This document shows, piece by piece, positions 1 to 12,375 of a DNA stretch of 64,000 bases. The stretch is taken from positions 1,662,001-1,726,000 of the forward strand of contig CATNEN010000001.1 of NCBI GenBank assembly GCA_950097015.1, in the 5' to 3' direction. A program made the position numbers and the translations under genes. The notes below the pieces were generated by a model. That model had not been told where the DNA came from, did no database searches, and saw only the letters and a program-made list of their open reading frames with translations. Positions within the stretch are counted from its first letter, which is position 1; each line of letters starts with the position of its first letter. This stretch comes from Macrostomum hystrix. Lineage: Eukaryota; Platyhelminthes; Macrostomidae.

Positions 1-60
1 ACGGCTAGTGGACAGGTTTGTTAGTTTGAATTTTATCATTCGTTTACTTTTGTGTATTGT

Positions 61-512
61 CGAGTCTTTCAGTTTATTTCTCAGAAAATTTAGTTTATTT
101 CTCGAGTCTTTCAGTCTCTTTCTCGAGTCTTTCAGTCTGTTTCTCGAGTCTTTCAGTCTGTTTCTCGAGTCTTTCAGTCTGTTTCTCGAGTCTTTCAGTC
201 TGTTTCTCGAGTCTTTCAGTCTGTTTCTCGAGTCTTTCAGTCTCTTTCTCGAGTCTTTCAGTCTCTTTCTCGAGTCTTTCAGTCTCTTTCTCGAGTCTTT
301 CAGTCTGTTTCTCGAGTCTTTCAGTCTGTTTCTCGAGTCTTTCAGTCTCTTTCTCGAGTCTTTCAGTCTCTTTCTCGAGTCTTTCAGTCTGTTTCTCGAG
401 TCTTTCAGTCTGTTTCTCGAGTCTTTCAGTCTGTTTCTCGAGTCTTTCAGTTTATTTCTCTGGTCTTTCCGTTCATTTCTAGGACCTATTAGTTTGTTTC
501 TATAGTCTTTTT
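61..512. repeat. 21-bp minisatellite, about 20 copies
   Basis: Unit core TTTCTCGAGTCTTTCAG; decays towards the right. On the plus strand each unit resembles a polypyrimidine-AG acceptor. The open frames through it (SFSLFLE) follow from the unit being a multiple of three. Confidence 0.95.
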
Positions 513-667
513 AGGTTATTCCTGGCGTAATTAATTTGAATTTTCGAGTCTTTGATTTCATTTCTAATAAAAAATCCCTTTGCAAAATGCGCATACGAGA
601 ACTCCCGTTTATTTCTTTTCAATTCAAGATCCGTGAACTGGTGCCATCTTCGCATTTGCAACTGCAG

Positions 668-3600
668 GCCCAGTTTGTAACGCAGCATGGCGCCATTGTA
701 GTGCAGGGTATAGATGACGGATCGGCCGGCATTGGGCACACCACTAGAGCTAGTCCGGCCACTGTGAGTCACAACTCGTTAGATTTACATTCGCTTTGTA
801 TTTTCTGTCTACTAGGATACTTATCTAGGTCGAAACTCGAATATCTATAGATTAAGTCTAATTATATATATACCAAGTCTATAAGATCTAAGTCAAATCT
901 ACTTAAAAATCTGAGTAAGCCTAGATCCAATTTACTAAGATAAAGTTTGAGTCAATTTAGATTTAGCTTGAGTCTACTAACTTAGATCTAGGTCGAGTCT
1001 ATTTAGATCTAGGTCGAGTCTATTTAGATCTAGGTCGAGTCTATTTAGATCTAGGTCGAGTCTATTTAGATCTATTTCGAGTCTATTTAGATCTATTTCG
1101 AGTCTATTTAGATCTAGGTCGAGTCTATTTAGATCTAGGTCGAGTCTATTTAGATCTAGGTCGAGTCTATTTAGATCTAGGTCGAGTCTATTTAGATCTA
1201 GGTCGAGTCTATTTAGATCTAGGTCGAGTCTATTTAGATCTAGGTCGAGTCTATTTCGATCTAGGTCGAGTCTATTTAGATCTAGGTCGAGTCTATTTAG
1301 ATCTATTTCGAGTCTATTTAGATATATTTCGAGTCTATTTAGATCTAGGTCGAGTCTATTTAGATCTAGGTCGAGTCTATTTAGATCTATTTCGAGTCTA
1401 TTTAGATCTATTTCGAGTCTATTTAGATCTAGGTCGAGTCTATTTAGATCTAGGTCGAGTCTATTTAGATCTAGGTCGAGTCTATTTAGATCTAGGTCGA
1501 GTCTATTTAGATCTAGGTCGAGTCTACTTAGATCTAGGTCGAGTCTATTTAGATCTAGGTCGAGTCTATTTAGATCTAGGTCGAGTCTATTTCGATCTAG
1601 GTCGAGTCTATTTAGATCTAGGTCGAGTCTATTTAGATCTATTTCGAGTCTATTTAGATCTATTTCGAGTCTATTTAGATCTAGGTCGAGTCTATTTAGA
1701 TCTAGGTCGAGTCTATTTAGATCTAGGTCGAGTCTATTTAGATCTATTTCGAGTCTATTTAGATCTAGGTCGAGTCTATTTAGATCTAGGTCGAGTCTAT
1801 TTAGATCTAGGTCGAGTCTATTTCGATCTAGGTCGAGTCTACTTAGATCTAGGTCGAGTCTATTTAGATCTAGGTCGAGTCTATTTAGAGCTGTAATGAA
1901 ATTTACTCACAGTTTGAGCTCTCATATCAAGTGTGAGCCAAAGTGAAATCTATTTACAGTCAAGTATATTCCAATGGTCTATAACCCAACCTTTTCAATA
2001 CCATGGCAGGTTGAATGGCTCCGTGAGAACTATGAAACAGCCGACGGGGTCTCGTTGCCCCGTTCTACTCTCTACAATCACTATCTGCGCCACTGCCAGG
2101 AGCAGAAGATTGACCCAATGAATCCGGCTAGCTTTGGCAAACTGATTCGATCAGTCTTTGTCGGATTAAGAACTAGAAGATTGGGTACTAGGTAAGCTAT
2201 TCTATCCTTACCTGTTTTGAGATTTTAAATGCGAGAATAAATTAACAAATTTCATTTCTTGCTTTGTATTACACAGAGGCAACTCAAAATACCACTACTA
2301 TGGCATACGAATTAAACCCGAGTCAACTTTGAGTCAATTAACCGACGATAATAGCATGCTTCGCCGATATAGGCCAGATGCTTCCTCAATGGGCAGGTGA
2401 GACCATTTCAATTAATGTTTCTGGATATTAATGCATCAATCTAAATTATTATAATGACTAGAGTTGAGGCACTCTCACTCTCTCACACTCTCCAACACCC
2501 CTGTCTCTATCCCTTTCTCATACTCTCCCACTCTCCCACTCTCTCTCCTACTCTCCCACTCTCTCTCCTACTCTCCCACTCTCTCTCCTACTCTCCCACT
2601 CTCTCTCCTACTCTCCCACTATCTCTTCTACTTTCCCACTCTCTCTCCTACTCTCCCACTCTCTATCCTACTCTCCTACTCTCTCTCCTACTCTCTCACT
2701 CTCTCTCCTACTCTCCCACTCTCTCCTACTCTCCCACTCTCTCCTACTCTCCCACTCTCCTGCTCTCCCACTCTCTCTCTCATATTCTCCCACTCTCTCT
2801 CTCTCCCACTCTCTCTCTCCTACTCTCCCACTCTCTCTCTCATACTCTCCCACTCTCTCTCTCCTACTCTCCTACTCCTACTCTCTCTCTCCTACTCTCC
2901 CACTCTCTCCTACTCTCCTACTCTCTCTCTCCTATTCTCCCACTCTCTCTCTCATACTCTCCCACTCTCTCTCTCCCACTCTCTCTCTCCTACTCTCCCA
3001 CTCTCTCTCATACTCTCCCACTCTCTCTCTCCTACTCTCTCTCTCCTACTCTCCCACTCTCTCTCTCTCCTACTCTCCCACTCTCTCTCTCCTACTCTCC
3101 CACTCTCTCTCTCTCCTACTCTCCCACTCTCTCTCTCCTACTCTCTCTCTCTCATACTCTCCCACTCTCTCTCTCTCTCTCCTACTCTCTCTCTCCTACT
3201 CTCCCACTCTCTCTCTCCTACTCTCCCACTCTCTCTCCTACTCTCCCACTCTCTCTCTCATACTCTCCCACTCTCTCTCTCTCCCACTCTCTCTCTCATA
3301 CTCTCCCACTCTCTCTCTCCCACTCTCTCTCTCATACTCTCCCACTCTCTCTCTCCTACTCCTACTCTCTCTCCTACTCTCCCACTCTCTCCTACTCTCC
3401 TACTCTCTCTCCTATTCTCCCACTCTCTCTCTCATACTCTCCCACTATCTCTCTCTCCTACTCTCTCTCTCCTACTCTCCCACTCTTCCACTCCTGCTCT
3501 TTGTCTAATAATTCAAATCCGCGCTAAAACTGTTATCAACCTCCATTCCAATCGGTTCTAAAATTGAACAGATTCAAAGGCCCCTCCAAGATGGAGCCGG

Positions 3601-6600
3601 GCACTGATTACGGAGGCGGCGGAATCGGCGGCACGCAGCCAGTGGTGGACGATCCGTCTCAGCACGCCCAGTTTCTCGGTGACGCCAGCTCAGCCCTGCC
3701 CGTATTCAATCAGATCATTGTTAGCCACACACATCTGCCAGATGGTATTCGTCTCCGCGATGTGGCCGCATTTCAAGAGCTCTACGTTGAACACTGCGAA
3801 AGCATTCTAGACACCGTTGTTAATCTGCAGTTCCAAATGGTAGAAAAAGTTTGGCTACAATTCTGGCGCAAGGTTGATTACAGGTGAGATAATATTATGC
3901 TCACTAGTCTCATTCTTGAATAATGATTGGCTTTCCTAGTATTGTTCATTCGTTCTGCTACATTCTCCGAATCTCAACTTCGTCTACTAGATTCACAGAA
4001 TCTCACCTTCTTCCACTTGGTTTACAAAATCTCACCTTCGTCCACTAGATTAACAGAATCTCATATTCGTCTACTAGATTTACAAAATCTCAGATTCGTC
4101 CACTAGATTCTTAAAATCTCACCTGATAAATTCCTAAAATCTCACATGCTAGATTCTCAAAATCTCCCATTCTAGGTTCTCAAAATCTCACATTCTAGAT
4201 AATCAAAATCTCACATTCTAGGTTCTCAAAATCTCACATTCTAGATTCTCAAAATCTTACATTCTAGGTTCTCAAAATCTCACATTCTAGATTCTCAAAA
4301 TCTCACATTCTAGATTCTCAAAATTCTAGATCGTTCAACTAGACTCTCAAAATCTCGCATTAAAGCCTTTTGAGTAGAAAGTGTTCTACTGAGATATTAG
4401 AATTTTGCTAGCTCATAGGCCAGGCAATCAAGCTTTACTAGCCCTTCGCTTTATTCAATTAAATTTCCAGTCTATGGATGCCACATAGCATACGCCCAGT
4501 TAGCCTTATAGAAGTTTCCTTAATTAGTGTACAATAATATATTCAGACTGTTGACCCCCCAGTAAGCTATTGTCCATTTGGCTTCCAGCTGGGGCACTAC
4601 TTATTCTTCCCTTTAGCGATTTAAATTGACTGGCTCTCAGCTTTTCATTCTCTGATCTTTGAGTATGCACTATTCTAGATTTTATCTCAGCACTATAGCT
4701 TCAAAGATATCAGTAATATTCTATTCTAAATTTTACGGAAAAAAACTCAACTTTGCCTACTATCAGTAGTACCGTGTGCAAAATATGTAATTATTTCTCT
4801 ACAATTTACAGCTCATCCGAGGCCAAACTGCCACACCAGAAGCTGCTAACTTTATGCCAGTTAGAGTGTGTGCAGAGCTACGTTCGCGACTCGGACTACG
4901 CATTCTATCAGAGCCTAGTTGAAGTGCTCATTCCTAATGTTTTGAGGCCAATACCGAGTACCCTGACTCAGGCTATACGCAATTTCGCCAAATCTTTAGA
5001 CGCCTGGCTGCGTCGCGCTTTGGAAGGCGTCTGCGAGTCAATGATCGAATTGAAGCTCAACGCTTTGAACGCTTTCGCGCAAACATTGCGGCGCTATACT
5101 AGCCTGAATCATCTGGCTCAGGTAAGGTCGCTGGTTCGAGTCCAGTTGCGAGTTATTTTAGGGATCTATATATAGGGGATACGCTTAGATGCTGGCTATG
5201 GGATTTATAAAGCATTGATTTGAATGGCTAAATATCATTATCTTGATTTCAACCATCGCAGGCTGCTCGCGCTGTCCTAGGAAACGCCGGCCAGATAGCC
5301 CAAATGCTGACCGATCTCAATCGCGTAGACTTTGCCAACGTTCAAGAGCAGGCTAGCTGGGTGTGCCACTGCAGCCAGGCCGTTGTTGCTCAAGTTGAAG
5401 CTGATTTTAAAAAGATTCTGCAGGAGGGCAGCTCGCTGGAACAATGGGCGGACTGGCTGGATTCAGTTGTCACTTCTGTGCTTGGCGAGCATGAGGACTC
5501 CGACGTGCTGGTGAGTAGCTATGCGATGGGAGCCTGAGGTGAAGACTGGGTGGTCGAATGCGAACATGGGAGAGGAAATAGGGAAAATTGGTAGGGAGAG
5601 GGGAATGAGAATGGAGAGGAGAAGATGGGAAGGGAGAAGGGAAGATTAGTAGGGAGAGGTAAGGATAGGAATAGAGAGGGTAATATGGGAATAGAGAGGG
5701 GAATATGGGAATGGAGAGGCGGAATATGGGAATAGAGAGGGGAATATGGGAATGGAGAGGGGAAGATGGGAATAGAGAGGGGAAGATGGGAATAGAGAGG
5801 GAAGATGGGAATGTAGAGGGGAAGATTTGAAGAGAGATGGGAAACTGAGAGCGGGGTAATAGATAAGAATTGTAAATAAAAAAGAAGACTACAATGAAAC
5901 GAAGATAATTATCAAAAATATTCTGCCATCGCCGCAGGTTCGCGCCGCACGTCACTTCCTATTGAAATGGAGCTTCTACGCCTCTCTGGTGATTCGCGAC
6001 CTGACCCTTCGATCAGCCGCCAGCTTTGGCAGTTTCCACCTAATTCGCCTACTATTCGATGAGTACATGTTCTACCTGGTTGAGCACAAGGTGTCGGATT
6101 ATTTAGCGCTGAGCCCAGTGGCTGTCATGGCTGAATTGGGCAAGCAGCCTGACCCTACTGAGCTGCCCGACACCAGAGCCTACCGACCTAGCAGCGTCGG
6201 CATCGGCGGTGGCGGCGGCGGCTCCTCTTCGTCTTTGCCCAGCCCCGTAGGCGTCGGCAGCAAAGACGTCGCCAGGCCACCTTCATCCGGCGTCGCCTCG
6301 TCGACCGCGTCGGCATCCGCCGCGGCCAGCATTGAGCCGCCAGCGATTCGAGTGCCGCCGAAGCCGCACCTGTCCGGCAGCTTCACTTCGTCACTGTTGA
6401 ATCTGGCCGCTGAGACCGCCGGCAGTCCGCCGCCAATCGGTCCCGCAGCCGCAGCCGCCAACGCTACGGCTGGCGGTTCCTCGTCAGTGTCCGTATCGTC
6501 CGGCGGCACTCCCATTGCTATTCCGGCCCAACAGTTCACCGGAGCTTCGGTTGGCTCGGCGCCCTTCCAGGTGACTGTCTCTCTGCAGCCTGGCGGCGCC

Positions 6601-6762
6601 GCTCGCCTTGGCCCGCCGATGTCCGCGCCGGCTGCTGCCGTTCAGGCGACTCCTCCAGCTATCGTGCTGCATCAGCAGGGTATCGCTATACCCGCCGATC
6701 AGTTGCACCTGCAGCAACAGCAGGACGGCAATCTTGGTGCAAAACGAGCCAAACTTGAATAG
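668..6762 (+). CDS. RFX: RFX family transcription factor (RFX1/2/3 type), 5'-partial, 7 exons seen
   Basis: Sequence-specific nuclear transcription factor that binds X-box promoters; in animals the RFX1/2/3 group drives ciliary genes. Exons: 668-763, 2010-2191, 2277-2396, 3572-3883, 4812-5121, 5262-5510, 5938-6762; all junctions are GT/AG and phases agree, giving about 697 residues. Seen in order: HTTRASPAT then [13 protein letters not shown]; the winged-helix DNA-binding domain (about residues 31-110) with [20 protein letters not shown] and [13 protein letters not shown]; the B region [10 protein letters not shown] with [16 protein letters not shown]; the C region with [20 protein letters not shown] and [17 protein letters not shown]; and the dimerisation region [20 protein letters not shown] with [12 protein letters not shown]. 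The last exon adds about 200 Ser/Gly/Ala/Pro-rich residues ending KRAKLE. The activation-domain N-terminus is not identified, and the start of the first listed exon (acceptor CTGCAG) is the least certain boundary. Introns hold private minisatellites. Confidence 0.95.
975..1890. repeat. 21-bp minisatellite in RFX intron, about 43 copies
   Basis: Core AGATCTAGGTCGAGTCTA, with TTT/AGG variants. Same length as the first array and sharing CGAGTCT, so the two may be related. The unique lead-in 764-974 holds degenerate TCTAAGTCAAATCTA pieces of the same flavour. Confidence 0.95.
2470..3500. repeat. Polypyrimidine minisatellite in RFX intron
   Basis: About 1 kb of CTCTCTCCTACTCTCCCA-type units; almost pure C/T on the plus strand. 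Long open frames in it are artefacts. Confidence 0.95.
3960..4350. repeat. Degenerate 22-23-bp repeat in RFX intron
   Basis: Core CTCAAAATCTCACATTCTAG. The rest of this intron (4351-4811) is unique and otherwise featureless. Confidence 0.85.
5560..5850. repeat. Purine-rich repeat in RFX intron
   Basis: Units like GGGAATAGAGAGGGGAAGAT; nearly all A/G on the plus strand. Confidence 0.85.
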
Positions 6763-7015
6763 TTATCTTAGCGCATATACCACTGTTTTGCCTCTCAGTT
6801 GCTTCTGTTAGGTCTTTATCCAACTCTCTATCCGTCAGTTTGGCAGGTCTTTATCCGATTCGTTATCCGTCTCTTTGGTAGGTCTTTATCCAACTCTCTA
6901 CCCTACTCTTTTGTAGTCATTTTCTTTCCTCCCTAACCTAGTTTGGTCGGTCTTCAATTCGTTTTAGCTAATTGTTTTTAAAAATAGCATTATTTGACTA
7001 ATAGGTTTGTGGTCC

Positions 7016-7021
7016 AATAAA
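7016..7021 (+). terminator. poly(A) signal of the RFX gene
   Basis: AATAAA about 250 bases after the RFX stop codon and the first canonical hexamer downstream of it. The 3' UTR before it contains about three copies of a roughly 36-bp repeat with the core GGTCTTTATCCAACTCTCTA (about 6809-6910). Confidence 0.6.
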
Positions 7022-8117
7022 ATATGGAATTTCATATTGTATTATTGAAAGCTTGTATCAACCATTTCCTTATCTCTGAAGCTGTTCTCAATCTTCTATC
7101 CGCTCTTACTCTTCCCTGTAGTAGTACAAGTGTTTTATAGAACTCAATGTTTGTGTACATATGCATACTACTTGCAGTAGTTGAATACATGCTGTTGCCT
7201 TAAACTGCTTCTTCATAAATTTAGTGTAAAATGTAAATTATTTGTCGACGGTTATTTATATAACATTACCAAGACTCCATCCGCACAAGACAGAAACCAA
7301 TTATGTGCCGTAGTTTGCTGTTGCATTTCCTTTATCTGAGTAGAGATTTATCACAAAGTAGGACAGCGAATTTTTTGTTATAATCTTCACCATTCTGCTT
7401 TGACTTATACTTCCTTGCTTGAGTGAATGTTTTTTGTTATTTTCTGTTTCTCTTCTTTTTCCAAGTTTATTTTCAAATTCTACTATTAGTAGTCTAAATA
7501 TTGAGCTGATCTAGTTTTTTTAGTTTCCGTCCGAAATTTGAAAAGAAGGAAAGAGGCACACGGGACTCTTTGCCTAATTACATTTGTTTGGTTTCTTATT
7601 ATTTTTTATTTGCTTTTATTTTAAGCAAAGTAGAAAGTCGGCTTGACTTGAAGGCGTTTTTTCTTCTCTAATAATTTTAAACTGCTGCGCTTAACTCGCA
7701 TTCCTACCGCTGTGCTTTTCTCTGGCTACATCCCATAACAACTGTTGCCTTGTTCTCGTTTATTATCTGTTTTCTATTATTTTATTGTCTGTTGAATTCT
7801 TTCGCTTCTCTTCGAAAAGAATAGTCGGCAACGTGTAGTTACATTCGTTAGTGACTAACCAATAGATTAGAACATCACGGATAAATTTCTAATCTTTCCT
7901 CCTTCCACTATTTATTTTACACCGTTTGTTTTCCTATTCGCAAATACATTGTTAATTTGTGCGGCGTTGATACACAAAAGTGCACTTTTTTTAATTGTAC
8001 GGACAAAGTATGAGTAGATAAAATATGACCCTCTGGCTCTTAAAAATACTAAGCAAAGTAAGATATGATATACTGTTTATTTCTATAAAAATGTTCCACA
8101 AAATAATAAAATGTAAT
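7022..8117. other. AT-rich intergenic sequence
   Basis: No gene or repeat supported. The following stretch 8353-9458 is similar apart from the hairpin at 8597-8620. Confidence 0.4.
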
Positions 8118-8352
8118 AAAAACAACACCTATACCAGTTGGGCCAGGCGCTGATGCTGTACCAGGCTGTGTACAGCTAATCAGTCCGTGGACTGAGTTTA
8201 CACCCCCAGTACCCATTTTACCCATTTGAAGCGATGACGAATGTTTTGTCTTGCTCAAATATACAAATTTCCTATTCTGGCTAAGATTCGAACTCCCGAT
8301 CCCTTAGTCAAATGTTCCATTAAGCAACCACTCTAACTTTCAGGCAACAAAG
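8118..8352 (-). mobile_element. tRNA-derived SINE-like element
   Basis: The minus strand carries a box A-like TTAGAGTGGTTGCTTAATGG and a box B-like GGGAGTTCGAATCTTAGCC, then a body containing CAGTCCACGGACTG and GCTGTACACAGCCT, also present in the elements near 43.4 and 50.6 kb. Boundaries approximate; no clear target duplication. Confidence 0.6.
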
Positions 8353-8596
8353 ACTACCAATGGCGTATTGGCACTAGCGCAAGGGAGCGCAATAAGTGCA
8401 GATGCAAAGGCTAAGATAAATTTTAACCGGATATTTTAATGTCTGACGATAGAAATGAAAAAACGACGAAGAATGTTTACACTGTAAAAAGATCTAGTTT
8501 TTTTGAGAGAGGTAATTAGTCATGAAAATATAGAGCAACACAAGATCTAGCGAGAGGCAAATATATTGCATAAAAACGAAATGCGCATGGGGAAAG

Positions 8597-8620
8597 ATTC
8601 GCGACGAAAAAGTCGCGAAT
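8597..8620. other. Perfect 9-bp hairpin
   Basis: ATTCGCGAC, a six-base loop GAAAAA, then GTCGCGAAT. Not obviously part of any element. Confidence 0.6.
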
Positions 8621-9458
8621 TTATTGGCAAAGGAGAAAAAACAGACAGCTAAAAAAGAAAATAAGACGAGACAGAAAGGTGGAGAAGCAAACAAACATTT
8701 AGATTTTAGATTTGTTATAACCCGTTTCATCATTTCTTGAAAATTCACTACAAGATAGGACATTCTGCCGTACGAATAGCCACTACCTATCTCTAAAGGA
8801 ATGACAAATGCAAATATAACGACATTGGTCTGGAGTTGCAGATCTGTTGCAGAGAATACATTTAGTTAGGATACAATGGAAGAAAACTTCAGGTAGAAAA
8901 TTCAGCCCAAAGTCTACTCAAAGAAGATAGCTAGGTAGTCTACTCTTTGTTTCTAAAAAAGGGTTAATTTAAGTTAGCATGCAGTTGCCAAAATGCTTAA
9001 TGCGGTCCGAATTGCTTCTGCATGATTATCGTTTACTGTAAGAGTGAAGTATTGCTTTACTCATGTGTAAAACTGTTTAAAGATACAAATTATTCACATG
9101 CTGACTATGTAGTATGATTTTGGTTTTACTTTTTTCTCATATTTTTTGTTTAAAAAATTAACAATGCTCATACTTATTTAAAATCTGACGAAAACGAGCC
9201 GGCACCGTTTTTATACTAGTTTACTTCATAACGTTAATTTAGGGTCAACACCAATTTAAAATGGCTAATTACTAACCATAATTACTAATGAAGCTAAAAA
9301 ACTTTGACCATTTCAATCGACAGAATCTTTATGCAAGTCGTGTTTAAAAATATATACATAATGTAGAACATAATTATAGAAATTTATAGCTACACGATTT
9401 AATATTTGACACTTGTCTGTATTCAGATTTTTGTGTAATAAAGTGTATAGGTGTAGTA

Positions 9459-10108
9459 GGGTAATGTATCATCAACCAAACAAGAATGTGTATTTTTTTA
9501 ACTTCAAACTTAAGCTACAGATTTTCTATTTAAGATATGATGATAAATCAAAAGCCAAGTTATAGAAAACAGTTACATCTTTCTAAAAAGTATCTGCTTT
9601 TGCTATTTTTTCAAATAGGAAAAAGTTATTCCTGCTTTTTATCTAAAACCGAACAATGATTTTCATGTATCTTCAAACCAAACAGAGAATTTGATGTTTG
9701 GTACTTTGGTTTTATAATTTGAGTGAGTGGTTTAATATTATTTTAACGAGTGAACTATCATGAATTATGTCATTTGAAAGCATTTTTCATGTTCTATAAA
9801 TAACTACATTTATGGTCATTTAATTGGAAAGCAACCACATACAATCTTCGTCTAAAGTACATACTGAAAAAATGTTGTTAAAAAGTATGCTTTTGCAATA
9901 AAAAATTCTACTGAAACATTTATATCTTTCTTTCCTCTTAATGCTTCATTGCACATTATGCCTCAGCTTGTAGATAATTTCTTCAACTTTCAAATTAGTT
10001 GTTCTGTGAAACACAATAGCTTGTTTCTGTCTTGCACGAGACCAAGGAAGGAGTCAAAATTCTTGTTCGGTTTTGAAGATACACTGTTCGGTTGATGATA
10101 CATTACCC
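9459..10108. mobile_element. MITE with TA flanks (about 650 bp)
   Basis: The left end GGGTAATGTATCATCAACC is repeated exactly in reverse complement at the right end, and TA flanks both sides (9457-9458 and 10109-10110). This is the arrangement expected of Tc1/mariner-type non-autonomous elements. The interior is AT-rich, with sub-terminal inverted pieces related to GTATCTTCAAAACCGAACA. No transposase frame. Confidence 0.75.
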
Positions 10109-10455
10109 TATGACTATCCAACTGTGACCAACTGATAAAGTTAAGGCTATAAATAGTATATATGTATATTAATTTGTATATTATACAGGCTTCTTTAAAT
10201 ATAAACATATAAAACACTTTAGGTTTTTTAAATCAGCAATCAACATATACTTCACCCACTGTCGTTTGATAGGTCATAAAATGTCTTTTGTATGCCTAGC
10301 TTGCCTGTACCTTCAAATATTAATTTAATTTAGTTAGTGCAAGTCTGCAACTCCTTGTGTTGTACTTGTATATAGACATGAGTATCATCTATGTTTTATC
10401 TGGTAGCAATTATTTCGTCTGAGCTAGTATATGTTATAGACTAGCAAGTTAGTAA

Positions 10456-11090
10456 GGTACCTGGACACTTCATCATCTTACAACTTTGTCATCCAGATGA
10501 CGATCTGTCCAATTTCTCGGAGGGTGTATGAGGAAGTGACTTAAATTTGTGGACACTTTATCATCTGTAAAAATAGTTTTCAAAGTTAGAGCAGAATCAC
10601 CCCTTCCCATATTGTGTTGGCACCTATCTTTCAACTCTTATAATGAAATCAGTTTTGACACCTCTTTTTGACAATTTAGACTTCGAGTATGAAACATGTT
10701 CACATCTCTGCCCTACCATCCCACCCTCACTTTATTCCAAACAAAGCAAGCACAAAAGTATCTCCATAGGGCCTATCCATATACGAGCATTACTTTTCAA
10801 GTTTTCACACCTCTGCCCTACCATCCCACCTCAACCATACATCACTCCATACACAGTTATTTTGTATATAAGGGCAACTGGAATGAAAGGAAGAAAGGAC
10901 TTCAGCCTCATTTTTATATATACTTGTACATATATGCAGAAGCATCTGTGAATTGAGTCTACAGTCATACAGACTACAATGCTTGTTATTAGGCCTAGTA
11001 GATGACAAACTGACCAAACTTTAAAGCATGCCAATTGGCTGGATGACAAAGTGTCCTACCTTCAAAGTAGATGACAAAGTGTCTAGGATC
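10456..11090. mobile_element. MITE family 1, copy 1 (635 bp)
   Basis: Begins GGTACCTGGACACTTCATC and ends AAGTGTCTAGGATC, inverted with respect to each other. Internal blocks (ACCAAACTTTAAAGCATGCC, TCAACTCTTATAATGAAATC) are shared with the copy at 59613-60037. It is longer because of about 200 bp of extra sequence, including a second copy of a CTCTGCCCTACCATCCCACC block. It has no coding capacity; its short open frames are chance. Confidence 0.8.
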
Positions 11091-11168
11091 CAAAAGAGAC
11101 TCATTATATTAATCCACAAAGTGTTTTAGATTAGCTATAAAATTGTATCAGATTAAGTTGGTAGCTAG

Positions 11169-11483
11169 ATCATGGGACACAGCCATACATGCGCAACACC
11201 CGGCCGACCCGGCCGAACCGGCCGGGTGAAACGAGGGCCAAGCAAGGTAAGTCGCAAAAACCAATCGACCAAGCGCCAAAAAATCAAAGGGGGGACCAAG
11301 GGACAAAAAAGGAAGGCGTGAAGAAAAGGAAAAAGGGGAGAGAAAAAGAGAGCAAATGAGAGCAAACTAAGTCGTAAATAGAGCAATGAAACAAACTAAG
11401 TCGCAAATGAGAGCAAAAACTAAGTCGCAAGGCCGGCTAAGATTTGGGAGGTTGCGCATGTATGGACACAGCTATCCCATGAT
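11169..11483. mobile_element. Inverted-repeat element (about 315 bp)
   Basis: Ends carry ATCATGGGA and CCATACATGCGCAAC in opposite orientation on the two sides, with a few extra bases in the right arm. The interior has a GC-rich palindromic core around 11200-11225 (CCCGGCCGACCCGGCCG) and AAACTAAGTCGCAAATGAGA repeats. No coding capacity. Target duplication not clear. Confidence 0.6.
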
Positions 11484-12375
11484 ACAATACTGTAGCTGAT
11501 AACTTTATAGAGAAGGCAAGACATATTATATGACTACTGCTGTTGCTGTTTCAGTGGCTTAAGTAGTTGTAGATGCTGCAGATTCTGCTGCTACTGTAGT
11601 TGCAAGTGACAAGTGTTGCTGATATTGGTGCTAAGGCTTTTGCAAGTACTATTGATTCTCGACTACTACTATTGATGTTGCTTTGGTAGTGTAGTTGCTT
11701 AAAAAATGCTGATTTGCATAGAGTATTGCAGTACCAGCAGTTGATTTTTGCCTTTAGTTAGTTTAATTAGCAACTGACCCTTTTTCACCTAGCTGATTTT
11801 ACTAAGACCTGGGTTGGCTAGGTGTTAGGCATGTCTATTTGCTATCATGACAATCTTATATATTCTAACATTTTTTCATTCTAGGCCTACTGGAGAAAAT
11901 TTACTAGAGAAGTCTTAGCAACCTATTCTGAATGCATTATATCACCAATTAGTTTTCCTACTTTAAGTATCATTTGCTTTTTGTTACATCAACATGCTGG
12001 CAAGGGTGGAAAGCCTGCTACAGATTTGAGTATTGGTTGCTAACCTATCAAATCTAAAGGATGACAAACTATTGACAAATTTTAATAATGTTATAGGCTA
12101 CTATTTCTGAGTTTTAAAAATTTAGATCAATGAAGTTCAGTATTTAATGCTTTTATTTGATTAATTGTGACAAATTGCTAATTTATTTTTTGTTATATTT
12201 TAAAATGAATGAAGAAAAAAATGTTTTATCTTGTTTAAAATATATAACAATAAATACTTGTCAATTTTTCTAACTATTGTCCATCTACAATCATATTATG
12301 TACTAATGGAGGCAAGGTATTCACATTTTTTATTGCCAGAAACAAAATGACAAATTTACTTATTGATATTTGCAG
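11484..12375. other. Upstream region of ALG14
   Basis: AT-rich, with a CTG/TTGCTG-rich patch at about 11535-11640. The TTTGCAG acceptor at its end touches the ALG14 start codon. Confidence 0.4.

Noticed and set aside
1974-2009. Extension of the RFX DNA-binding exon upstream of VEWL
   Set aside because: The acceptor CCATGGCAG at 2009 joins SPAT to VEWL as in RFX1 and keeps phase 0; the upstream residues do not match the family.
2454-3561. About 360-codon Leu/Ser frames
   Set aside because: CT-rich minisatellite within the RFX intron.
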